From assembly GCF_029227915.1 (NCBI RefSeq), contig NC_079885.1, forward strand, positions 25,917,001-25,981,000: a stretch of 64,000 nucleotides of DNA. Reading direction: 5' to 3'. The first letter of the stretch is position 1; every line of letters starts with the position of its first letter. This stretch comes from Hydractinia symbiolongicarpus (lineage: Eukaryota > Cnidaria > Hydrozoa > Anthoathecata > Hydractiniidae). This document shows, in pieces, positions 39,801 through 50,414 of this stretch. The notes under the pieces were generated by a model. The model did no database searches, was not told the DNA's origin, and saw only the letters and a list, made by a program, of their open reading frames with translations. A program made the translations under genes and the position numbers.

Positions 39801-41373
39801 AGCGTGTAACTCTGAGAAAGTTAGGTAATAATCAGAGAGATAAACAAAGAAATATTAGAAATATATATTATACGCCTGAGGAAATATTCTGTAAAAATAT
39901 GCTTTTAATAAATAAAATAAGGTTGATTCTACCATGATCTATTTTACTCAACTAGCTTTGTATTTTTAAAGAACACGATGGCAAGATGCTGTTCTTTCTT
40001 TCTACAATAAAATGATATCAGTGGGAATACCAACATGTACAAGGAAGTTGACAGTTTTTTATTGAGAAAACTATACCTATCTTAATTAGTCTGGTTAACC
40101 AACAAAATTTTGATCAACTAAATGTGTGCAAACAATTACCTTAATTGATTTTTAATTACTGTATTTTGATTACTAACAACGATATAGATGAGCAAAATAG
40201 TTAGATGTATTAGGAAAAAAATAGGTATGACTTATTCATATTTGACATAATGTACAAAAAAGTTACAGATATTCTAGAGTGTGCCTATTAAATAGTACAC
40301 GACTTTCCCAGTTGTCATTACTTTCACGTATAAAAAATATAGGAAGCTTATTGTGAAAATCACGAAACATGAGATAGTAAAGGAAAAAAGAATGCGTGTA
40401 TAAGTAACATGCACCTGAGGCTACTGAATGAGAGAAGTAGTAATCCTATTGTAGGCTATTTATTACATTTTTTAATAGTAAAATATAATAGAGTTATCAT
40501 AATTGAATAGTGTCATAGTTTAATTACAAACGTTTGTCTTATACAACCTCTGATTAATCATTCAAATCAATTCACTTTTATGAAAACTGTCCTCGTAAAT
40601 ACAAGGAAGAAATAGTAGACAAAGGAAGCCTGTTGTGAGAAGGAATATGATAAATCTTCTTGTTTTTTTATAACGAACAAATAGCCTTAAAGTATTTTGA
40701 TTCTTATCTTTAGCCGACTTTTCTAGATCAAGTTTTTATTAGGTAATATCTATTACAGTATATGAAAAATAGAAAAGTGTAAAAAAAGGTATTATGAATC
40801 CATATATTAGATCATATCATATTAGAAAAAATTATACAAAACGTTGAAGACTGTTAAACAAGGGAAAACTGTCTCTGATTTACGCGATGTATTAAAGCCA
40901 AAACTAGAACTGGACTTCCTGCAATGATTACAAAGCATCAATGATCCTTCTTATGCTTTTCCAACAAACAACTAAAACATTAGGCCGAAATCTTGAGATA
41001 TTCTAAACTCATCTTTTATGAGTGTTATCTATAAAGCCGTCTTTATAAATCAAAGCATTACGTGGTTATATTTAATTAAAATTATATTTTAAAAAACTAT
41101 TATAGGTTTGCACATTATACTATTAAATTAAACCATAATAAACTATAGATTCACTGTTAAAAAATATAAGAGATTACTAATCTTCAGTTACAGAACGTAC
41201 TTAATCAAGAATAGAAATAAAAATGGATTCCCCAAAATGATCCTGAAACGTCATTTCGCATTACTTTTGCGTGACCCATTAAAAAAACAAAAGACTCAAG
41301 TCTATAGGAAACTATCAGTACGCCAACATCCGGAAAGAAATGACAAAGCAGTTGGTGAAATCAGATTAAAGAG
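33859..41373. other. intergenic between peroxidases C and D
   Basis: 33859-34010 is 3' flank shared with D; 34010-34559 is unique AT-rich sequence; from 34560 the stretch is the second copy of the 25.1-31.3 kb region. It holds a CGTCGG repeat (34560-34945), inverted GGCAAACAAT repeats (35770 and 39573), a 98-bp insertion at 37167-37264, the GTCGCCACCGGATTATC block (38471-38530) and a GGTTAACCA repeat (40080-40260, reverse). No gene was found. Confidence 0.5.
37167..37264 (+). mobile_element. 98-bp insertion specific to the D unit
   Basis: Flanking sequence (GTTATATA-GGGA before, CTTAACAAAGT after) is continuous in units C (27546-27570) and B, so this is an insertion in D. It contains the perfect 14-bp palindrome GTAAGTATACTTAC and ends CATCATCAGGTATCAGGTA. 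Its nature is unknown; a small non-autonomous element is likely. Confidence 0.45.
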
Positions 41374-41415
41374 CCAATGGAAATTGTTGACAGGAAATCT
41401 AACTAGTATAAATAG
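41374..41415 (+). promoter_or_regulatory. core promoter of peroxidase D (CCAAT and TATA)
   Basis: CCAAT at 41374-41378 and TATAAATAG at 41407-41415, 33 nt apart and 101 nt before the ATG, in a block shared with B and C. Confidence 0.65.
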
Positions 41416-41507
41416 AGCTTCAATAACGTATTTCACATCACAGAGTTATCAGTGCAATTAGGAATAAACTGAAGTCAGTTATAGAAGCACAGAAAGCCAA
41501 ATAAAAA

Positions 41508-43898
41508 ATGATGCTGTTAACTTCGATAACATCTTCAGTGGTGGTGTCACTACTGCTTGTGCATGTAACCGCAAACTTCGGTAAGTATTTTGAATATTTG
41601 ATCATAAGGAACAAAATCCAATATCATGTAGATTGTTAAACGTTTAAGAATATTATGCAGTTTCTCTAAAAATAACATGCCCTAATTTTTCTTAGGAACG
41701 TTTACAAGTCCAGGAAATACACTTTCAAATTGTAGACCTGCAATTTCAAATCGATACTGTGATTTCTACAGCCGATCAAATTCAGCATTTCGTACAGTTG
41801 ATGGAACTTGCAATAACCTTTTCAAGACAACGCAAGGTGCTGCTAACACACCATTAGCTCGACTTCTGCGTAAGTACTAAACAAAAAATAGTAACCTTAA
41901 GTATACAATGTACTGTACACAAATTTAGTTACATGAAGTACACAATAACCATTTTGTCCACATTCTTAAGTAACTTGTTACTAATGGCAAAATATGCAAA
42001 CTATATCTGTATTAAATTTAAAATGTTTTCCTAACAGTAAAATATATATCAATTGCATTTTAGCCGCTGATTACGTTGACTCGGCTAATCTTGACACACC
42101 ACGGGGATTTCCAGGAACATTTCCTTCTGTTCCTACGCCTCACGAAGTCTCCGAAGCAGTATTTTCTGTACAAATCCGTAACAGGCAAAGTGCAAGAGGA
42201 CTCTCTGCAATGTTTATGGCGTTTGGACAGTTTCTTGATCATGATATTGGATATACAACACATCCAACTTGTGATGTATCAGCAGGGTAGGTTTAATCAT
42301 TACGATTCTCAATAGCAAATAGTAAAAAATATAATTATCAGAAAATGTAATTTTGATCCTTTTTTCTTTTATTTTAGATGTGGTTCTCTGAGTGCCTTCA
42401 CTTATCCATGCTTTCCACTTCAATTCAAACGAAATGGAGCTGCGTGTTCTTCACTTGCAAGATCGTTTCCTGTGTGTCAATCTCCATTTAGACCAAGAAG
42501 TACACGGGAACAGATAAACATAATATCTTCTCATATTGACCTGTCTCAAGTTTATAGCAACGATTTGAAGGTTCACAAACAATTAAGAAGATTAGATGGT
42601 AAGTCTCTTGTAATCTTTTATTAGGACTTTCTATGTTGAGATACGTTAAAAAGGAACTTAAAAGAACATACAAAAAATATTCAATAATTAATCTAGAATT
42701 TAACATTTTGTTTCAATTTTCCATGTTAAGTAGTGTTAAATAAATTTATATTTATGGTTGTTCCATATAAAGTTACCTCGTTATTTTTTTCGAAGGATCT
42801 GGATTACTCAGAGTAACCTCGACAAATTTAATGCCAATACGATTGCCAGCAACAGATCCAGAATGTGGGAACCCAGGTGGTTGTTCTTTGGTGGGTGACG
42901 ATAGAGGTGACGAGAATATTGTTCTCCACTCTCTTCACACAATCTTTGTCCGAAATCACAACTACATTGTTAAGCAGCTCAAAAAGCTGACAAGATCTTG
43001 GAGTGAAACATTTCTTTTCGAAACAGCAAGAAAAATCAACATCGCTATTTGTCAACGTATCGTTTACAATGAATTCTTACCAAGTCTTGTCGATTTAAAC
43101 ACTTACCGTGGATACAACCAATATACTGATCCTAGTATTCTTAACGTATTCTCCACAGCAGCTTTCAGATTTGGTCACAGTTTGGTACCAAACGCCTGGG
43201 CCCAACTTAACAATAACTTTGACAAGGCTTTTGACGACATTTCGCTTCAAGCTTCATTTGAAAATACTGTTCCTATTCGACAACGTGGCATCGAATCAAC
43301 AACCTTTGGCTTACTGGCCAATCAATCACAACCAGTAGATACAAGTTTCGCCTTTGGCATCGTAAGAAGACTATTTGTTCCTTTGGGAGAAAATAGACGA
43401 GAAGATCTGACAGCTTTGAACATACAGAGGGGACGGGATCATGGATTACAGACATATGGGGCTTGGAGAAGAAGATGTAACTTACCAGCCATCAGTTCAT
43501 TTTCCCAATTGTTAGGTACCATGCCGTCAAACGTGGTATTGAATTTCCAGAAAGTATACAACAATCCTAATGACATCGACATCTTTGCTGCTGGTATTGC
43601 GGAGAATCCAACAAATGGAAAAATGCTTGGTCCCACATTTCAATGTATCCAGAAAATCCAATTTGAGCGATTTAGAGATGGTGATCGATTTTGGTATGAA
43701 AATCCTGGTGTTTTCACCTCTGCTCAATTGAGAGAAATCAGGAAGATGACACTGTCAAAGGTTTTATGCAACACACTGAATGGGATTGTATCCATCCAGC
43801 CTTGGGCGTTACAAGCTGTTACTTCTTCCACGGTACGAAAAACATGTGGTAGTATACCAGATATGGATGTTTCCCCTTGGTTATATTCTAGATACTAA
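41508..43898 (+). CDS. secreted animal haem peroxidase, copy D
   Basis: Five exons: 41508-41580, 41696-41869, 42064-42286, 42378-42598, 42796-43898; 597 residues. Two adjacent ATGs open the frame; the first (41508) aligns with the single start of the other copies. The signal peptide is MMLLTSITSSVVVSLLLVHV. All haem-pocket residues are intact (Asp141, His142, Asp143, Arg267, Glu270, His358), with NIQRGRDHGLQTYGAWRRRC following. Exon 3 is identical at protein level to copy C, and intron 2 is almost identical in DNA to that of C, showing a recent direct duplication. As with its sisters it should be a secreted or granule-stored H2O2-dependent oxidase; a role in extracellular cross-linking or defence is only inference. 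A relic of a further copy follows 120 nt after the stop. Confidence 0.94.
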
Positions 43899-44020
43899 CA
43901 ATGATAATTAATAATTTATTCCCTTCATTTTATTTTGTCATATTTTTAAGGTCGGTAGTTCTTAAGGTGAATCTGTATTATATTATAAAATGATAGAAAC
44001 GTGTAAAAGCTGTGCCCGGA

Positions 44021-44085
44021 ATATGGATGTTTTTCCTTAGTTATATTCTAGACACTAACTATGATATTTGATAATTTATTTATTT
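44021..44085 (+). pseudogene. relic of a fifth peroxidase: last codons and 3' flank
   Basis: ATATGGATGTTTTTCCTTAG and the following 45 bases repeat the end of exon 5 and the start of the 3' flank of copy D (43860-43920). In the original frame it reads Met-Asp-Val-Phe-Pro then a stop where the genes have Trp, followed by Leu-Tyr-Ser-Arg-His-stop. Only this terminal piece is left; it begins where the C and D 3' flanks stop matching. It may mark the breakpoint of an unequal exchange. Confidence 0.65.
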
Positions 44086-44527
44086 ATTCTTTATTTTCTT
44101 GCTTGTCCTAATATTTTCATGTATTGGCTATTGTCGTTAGGCGATGCAAAGTTGTATTGTATACATGCTATAAGGCATGGCTGTCAACTATTATGATAAA
44201 ATGTTCTCATTCAACTGATTGTTGTTTTTTTTGCCTTTTATATTGCCATTCAGTTTCCTATTTTAGAAATTTCGTCGCTTGTTTAAACATTGTTTTTTTG
44301 AATTTCCGCGCATGAAGGCGTAAGAAATTCTTTAAAACCGTCGTTTTTTTCTTTTGGAGCATTTTTTGAGAAAAAATTGACCCTGGGATTTCACGTTCCT
44401 CTGAGAGGAGGATAGTATTTATTTCCAACTGCTAACTGACTAACTAACTAACCCTTTCCCAAATGGTCAATTGCAACGTCACATATTTAAACTTCGTAAC
44501 CAAAATCCCTAAGTACTGGGATGTCAT

Positions 44528-44790
44528 CTAAATGACGTTACAGGCCAAAAATGGTATTTGTTTGCGACAAAATTTGGCACAGTTAACCAAAAAAGTATGC
44601 TGAACATAATGATGACATTATAATTTGGATTTTTGTCACCTAAATGTCATTTTAGGCCAATTTTTTTCCAAAAATTAAAACTACTTTATTTTCTACAAAA
44701 TTTGGCGCAGATCACAAAAAAAGTATGCTGAACATGATGGTGATATCAAAATTTTGATTTTTTGTCAACTAAATGCCTTTTAAGACCATA
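44528..44790 (+). repeat. tandem repeat, about 110-130 bp unit
   Basis: Two full units and part of a third, each starting CTAAATG, then a (C/G)TTTTA-GGCC-like block, ACAAAATTTGGC, AAAAAAGTATGCTGAACAT and GATTTTTTGTCA. Sequence resembling the ATTTGG-ACAGTAACCA part also occurs near 8060 and 9655. Confidence 0.55.
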
Positions 44791-45239
44791 AACGTTTCAA
44801 TCGCAAGACTTTCAACCATGAATGATATGCTGTATTTTTGTTAAAATTTCTTTAAAATGTGAGTTTATTATGACACGTTTCGTTTTGTGTGCGTTTGTTG
44901 TAAGATATTATGTCACTTGTGTGCTTTAACTTCAGAGCTTCATGCACCAAACCTCTTCGAATGTTTGGCACGATAACACAACGAATTAGCAGGTTGTCAT
45001 CAAATATTTTAGTAGCGAGCGGAAATTCTTAGAGCCGCCAGGGCTTCTTGTTATAGTTTGCTTTGTTCAAAGGTTTATTTTTTTATGCATTATTAAAGCA
45101 CATTATTTTAATCCATAAAACCAGGTCTTCGAGTCCTTAATTTCTATTATCGTATTTGTTACAACATGGTTTCTTAACAAACATGGTATTGCGATACTAT
45201 GACTTGAAATTTCCTAACTATTGATGTAAAGTGCACGCT

Positions 45240-45770
45240 AAAAAAGTATCCCGATATATGCTGCTGGTATAGTAGATTTATCTTTAGTAATTCTAGTTGC
45301 GTTTGTCACAAGTTGTTTGAACCAAAGAGCGTTGAACAAAGTTGTTATTTCTTGATCTCCCGAACAGTTTTTATAATCACAGTTCATATCTCCAAACGAT
45401 AATGACTATTTTGTTCTCGTCCTGTATTGTGTTGAAAAGTTTTTCATTAACCGTGCTACTAAGATTTTTGATTTGTATTTTAAAAAGCACTTTCCAACCA
45501 CATAACTTCCGTGTCGTCACATTCAAGGTCTTGTTCTTCCACTGTACGGAATACCATTTTTGATATATACACCAACGCCTCCCCCCATTAGCTATTTTAC
45601 AATTTTTGTATTCAAAAACGTTTTCCCCTGATTTTAACAACAACAAGAAGACATGCGTCTTTAACATCTGCACTGCGAGAGAAATCAAATGGTCATACGC
45701 ACGCAATTCGCTGCGTCGAGAGCGTAGGGCATGTAATATAAAGTTTATTATGTAATGCATAAAAAGCATT
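45240..45770 (-). mobile_element. broken LINE (APE-type endonuclease) fragment
   Basis: Reading the minus strand with at least two frameshifts gives landmarks of the apurinic-type endonuclease domain of non-LTR retrotransposons in the correct order: GGGVGVYIKNGIPY (about 45588-45547), then DLECDDTEVMWLE (about 45540-45500), GDMNCDYKN (45393-45365) and QLVTNATRIT (about 45320-45290). The 130-codon open frame here mixes correct and shifted segments and is not a gene. The motifs are named from knowledge of the family; it may or may not belong to the same element family as the RT at 13 kb. Confidence 0.7.
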
Positions 45771-46216
45771 CATAATACATAAAGACTATTTCTCATTTAG
45801 GCTGCACATTACTTTATAAACGGTTAAAAAGAAGAAGAAGAAGCGCTAGTAACGAAGTTGGAAATGCGACCAAAAGTTTTATTTTGATCACTATAAAAAA
45901 GAATGTTATTCGAATATCACAAGACTCTGCGCTTCGCCTTAGTCATTTTACTTTAATGAAAAGAGGGGACTGAGAACTATAACATCAGTAGCACTTTCTG
46001 GAAGGCAAGTCGGCAATGCGCATGCGTACTCTTCTCAGAAAATTGAAAACATCAGTGTATGAAAATCGATCAAAGAGGCGAAGCACATTGAGTCTACAGG
46101 TAGGCTGAAATTCCATCACGCCCCTGCTCCTCTATTTGTGCAAACCCCAGAAAAGGATCGCGAACAATGTTACACCATCGATAGACTCAGTGCACCTTGC
46201 AAAAAACTCTCAAAAA

Positions 46217-46217
46217 C

Positions 46218-46248
<31 letters not shown>
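46217..46248 (+). repeat. (CTGT)8 microsatellite
   Basis: Eight perfect CTGT units. They create a Cys-Leu-Ser-Val run in an 88-codon open frame that has no other support. Confidence 0.9.
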
Positions 46249-48259
46249 GACTTTTGCAAAGTGGATAAAATTCTTTGATAAAGTCTATAAAACATCGCCT
46301 ATAAATTTGTTCCGTAAATTATCAAACTTTGACGTTAGAGCAATATTGACGTCTAAGGGAAGCATATTAAGATTAGTAAAGCCTTTGCATTGCACTTTTT
46401 AATTTAAGGCTAAATAACTTGGAAACGGGTGGAAATAACTGACGTCATCTCCTGCGTGGGTAACTAAGGACTACCTGGGACCAATTTGGGTAAGTTTTCC
46501 AAACCTGAATCACCGAATCCGTTTCGGAATGGACGGATTAATGACGTCATCAAAAACTTTTAAACCCTAATATCTCTGCATCCATTTTTTAAAAGTACAC
46601 GATCCTATACATTTTCTTGATCAGCGTTTCAAGATCTATACAATGAAGGCAACAGGTATACATATTTCTGAATTCTTTGTGTGTGTTTTCACAGGTCTCT
46701 GCTGATGTCAGCAAAATTTAAATGACGGTTGTTTTTCTCTGTTATCCTGCCTAAGTGAATTTTTCCACGGGCCTTATCGACTAGTTAGAAATATCAACAG
46801 ACAGGAAGACAAATCACAAGACTCAGTACAACTAACTTTAGTTATTTTAATAATGAACACTAACAAAATATAAAAGACTACAAAAGATTACAGACTACTA
46901 AACTACAGAAGTCTGTAGTTTAAATTTTCATGTTGCCGATGTCCGGTTTATGCAGAGCTTGCACTGCTTAAAAACAGAGTCCTGGGCATAACTTTGCTAA
47001 CTTCAAAATGGTCGCTTAAAACTTGCCTTCCATAGGATTGGACGCCCAATTTAAACATATGTGTGGAAACACGCAGATGAACAACAATTTCTCGCTGCGG
47101 GAAAGAATATAAGTTTTGTTGTTAAAAGAATAAATCTCACAAAATATACGTTTCCTGCCTAAACCACTTATGCTTTAGTGCAAGATCGAGAAACAGTTGA
47201 CATTCGGCAAATGCTGTAGCATCATGTAACTTAACGACGGTCCTGGGTCAGTTTCTCCACGTCCAGCCTCTTTGCTGCTATTTTAAAAGTTTTGTGCCAC
47301 GTCAATTTTTATTAAAATAAAATTTTTCCACCTGAACATTTTAACCAAAAACTGCTTAAATTCTGAAATTATTTTAAGTTTAAGGGCAATCTTACATCTT
47401 GTTCATAGATAGAAAAAACGTTTAACATTGTGGATGAACTGCTAAGGAACGTTCCTCACTCTCAAAAGTGTCTCTCAATCACGCTTCTAATGTCTAAATT
47501 GCGAGCTCCCGCCTTTCGTTATGATATTTCAGTAAATCTTGTCCGCAAAAGCGCTTAAGAATCAACAAGAATTATGATGTATTTACATTTTATACAACAC
47601 AGCTTGGTGACCGTGAGGTAATTATTGTTAATTGCCGATCTTGAAATTAATGTTTTATCGTTAGCCATATCACAAAAATAGTTCAACTATATTTGATTTG
47701 TAACCGTAGACATAATATTTCTGAAAATAACCTTTTGTTTTTGGTTTTTATTAAAAAAGCCTTTAGCAGGGGTGTAGGTCAAGTACGTACGTCACAAATG
47801 CGCATTTCAAGGCATAGCTGGACGTCATCACTTGACTGCAGTCGTTAGGTTTCAAGAGTTTTACGTTAATAGAGGTTTGGGCGAAGTAAAAAACGTACTC
47901 ATTTCCCGTAATGTCCTCACTATGGACAAACCTGCTTCACGTTCCAAAAAGGTCCGAAAGATTGGGGAGATTGATTGTAGTAACAGAGGCTAAAGTACCG
48001 TTTAAGATTTTTAATATTTAAGATAATAAGCTACACTTTCAAGGCCTACATCATGGAAGCGGTTAAGGACTTTTCAAAAAAAAAAAAAGATGGACAACTT
48101 TAAAAGCTCTATCAACTTGTTTAAAATTCTTGTTTTTTCATGAGGGGTAAGCTTTAAAGCCTTGCCCCATGGTTATCTTCGTACAGTATTGGAGAACGTG
48201 CATGCTAAATCTTCAACTGAAGTCTTTATCACGTAAAATAACTACAAAGTAGTAGCCGT

Positions 48260-48460
48260 ACGCCTTTTGCTTATCATTTCATATCTGACTAAGTCATACA
48301 CATTTCCATTTCTGTGTACTTCACTGTCCTGTTTATCTGTACTACCGGTAATAACTAAAAAAAATGTGATTAAAAAATCAATTAAAGTAATTGTTTGCAC
48401 ACATTCAGCCCATTTAATGTGTCGCCTAGTTGGTTAACCAGACCAATTTAATACAAGTAA
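48260..48460 (+). repeat. GGTTAACCAGAC dispersed repeat, copy outside the peroxidase cluster
   Basis: Shares with 20640-20820 an ATATCA-x-TGACTAAGT segment, CTGTTTATC, CAATTAAAGTAATTG-TTGCACACA and TTGGTTAACCAGACCAATT. This copy shows that the family is interspersed, not simply a by-product of the gene duplications. Confidence 0.5.
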
Positions 48461-49344
48461 TTACCAGCTTCATTAATTGTTTCGTAAAATTTGTTATGCC
48501 TGCCCTTCGTTAAGTTTTTAAGAGAAGGAAAATATTCCTTTATTCACAGAACATATATGTTCCATCCACATATTGTGATTTTTGTTCAACAGATTTGGTC
48601 CTGTTTTTAAAGAAGAAGCTACAAAACAAGACAAGTAAAGGTTAAATAAGAAAAAGAATTAATCTGCAAACGTACATATTTGTAGAGTAACCTTGAAGAA
48701 GTGAAGGAAATGCTGTGCGCAGTTGCTGTTGCGACAGATCAACGAGTTAGCCTTGTTTATATAACTTCTTATATTTCGTTTTTCATAATACAACCTTTTT
48801 TAACTTAACTTGAGAAAGTTAAGCCGTTTTCTGTCTATATATATACTAAATATAATGTTCTAGAATGTTCTTTTCCGAAGGTTCCTATTATAAACAAAAC
48901 AAAGGTCTATTGTTCAGTAGAGTTCGCTAAATCATTCTTCGAATGTTCTATTTAGTTCGTTTTTGCCTTTTTTTATAGCTTACGGATTGAAAGCATCGCA
49001 AATCAGAAATACTTACGTGGGTACCCCTGTAAATTGTCGATTACATTGACAGGGAAGTTGTTGATAAAACATTGGAACGGTATACGGACATGTGTTGTAA
49101 AAGGACTTCGTGGTTTTGTTGTTCACGCAAGAAAGAATATATCAGTTAGCATTTCCAGCAACGCAGTTCTCGGATCATTTCGTATTATCCTGACATCAAA
49201 ACGGCGACTACTTACGTAAAAAACCTGATAACGAGGTTGCATTGCTAGTTAAGTGGGAGAGAAGATGACAATAACTTCTATATAATTATTTCCCGACAAG
49301 GAAGAAGTAGAAGAGCTTTTGAGAATTATGCCAAAGAAAGTTAG

Positions 49345-49454
49345 TCAACCTTGCTCCCAGGGGGGCATTTTGTCCCGCATCGATGCTGCGCTTATTGATA
49401 GGTCTGGCCGCCTGATATACAAAAAAAGACAACAGGCCCTGGGATCTAGGTTGA
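49345..49454. mobile_element. short palindromic element, CAACCT..CCCAGGG ends
   Basis: TCAACCTTGCTCCCAGGG at the left and the reverse complement TCAACCTAGATCCCAGGG at the right form imperfect terminal inverted repeats around a 75-bp core. The pattern is that of a miniature inverted-repeat element; related ends occur at 52883-52963 and 53461-53539. Confidence 0.55.
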
Positions 49455-50414
49455 AAATCAACTATCTGTTTTTCTAATTTGAGAGCACAGTGAAACAAAG
49501 CACATGCTGTGGTTGGCAGGTTATCCAGAACAATAGCCACGTATATATCTAAAACAATACAACAAGTTCTAATCAGAGTGAAGAATGAACCGAGTAAGAC
49601 GAGATTTCGTGAAACACTCCTGCTAAAAAGAAAAGTTAATGTCTAAAAAAGTTGTAGATTGACCACTTTTGCTCGATGGTTAACCAACAATTTAGGCGAT
49701 TGAATAAATAAAATAAAGTATGTGTACACGGATTGTGGAAACAGGCACTCAAGTGTATTATGGACTCTAATAAGTGTATTAGGGAATGGAAATTTTACAA
49801 ACAAAAGCTGTGAATATTTCTAGTGGTGGACTTAAGAGGGGGAAGCAAACTGCAGTGGTAATTTAAAGACACAAGGAACTACGATAGTGGAATTTAACTT
49901 TGAGACGAGTTCAGAATTTTCCATTTTTTAGAATTGGCAAAATCGTTAAATGGGCAACTCTCTGCAGTCGATAGGTTGTCAATTTGCTACTTTTGCACAT
50001 GCATAGGCCAGATGGAAAGCGTCTAAAGTTTGCTATTTGCTTTCTCTGCACATCAAAATAATTTACCAATGGCCCCACGAAAGACCGAAATAGGTGGAAA
50101 TGGTCATGTAGATACAGGCTTTGTCATGTCTTCAGGTTATAGCAAATTTGTTTTTATAACAAATTAGGAAATACTAAGAATAGCTGCGTTGTATCAAAAT
50201 GCAATGTTTACCAAGATCATCTCTTTCAAGAAATTATTCATGTGTTTTTTCATAAAAAAGTTTTCAGTATTACCTAGCTTAGTTTTAAAGTTTTGTATCT
50301 TAACGCATTAAATTTTACTTGTTCTGACTAAAAAGAAGAGTTCTGATCGAAGAAAAAACATAATAAAGTACACAAAACTATTTCTTTCAACAAAAATAAT
50401 ACAATATAGTACAA

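Larger units (their letters stand above)
34560..44020 (+). repeat. direct 9-kb duplication unit 2 (carries peroxidase D)
   Basis: Second copy of 25105-34010, including a CGTCGG repeat at its left edge (34560-34945). It keeps about 400 bp (36457-36875) missing from unit 1 but present in the B arm, and has a private 98-bp insertion. Confidence 0.8.
44086..50414. other. intergenic region rich in decayed repeats
   Basis: Contains a tandem repeat at 44528-44790, a broken LINE endonuclease at 45240-45770 (minus), a CTGT microsatellite at 46217-46248, dispersed-repeat-like sequence at 46380-46600 with two TGACGTCATC sites, a GGTTAACCA repeat at 48260-48460 and a short palindromic element at 49345-49454. 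No intact gene was found; short open frames at 46136 and 49034 lie in repeat-like sequence. Confidence 0.45.

Noticed and set aside
46136-46402. 88-codon open frame with a CLSV repeat
   Set aside because: The repeat is produced by the (CTGT)8 microsatellite, and the surroundings look like a dispersed repeat.
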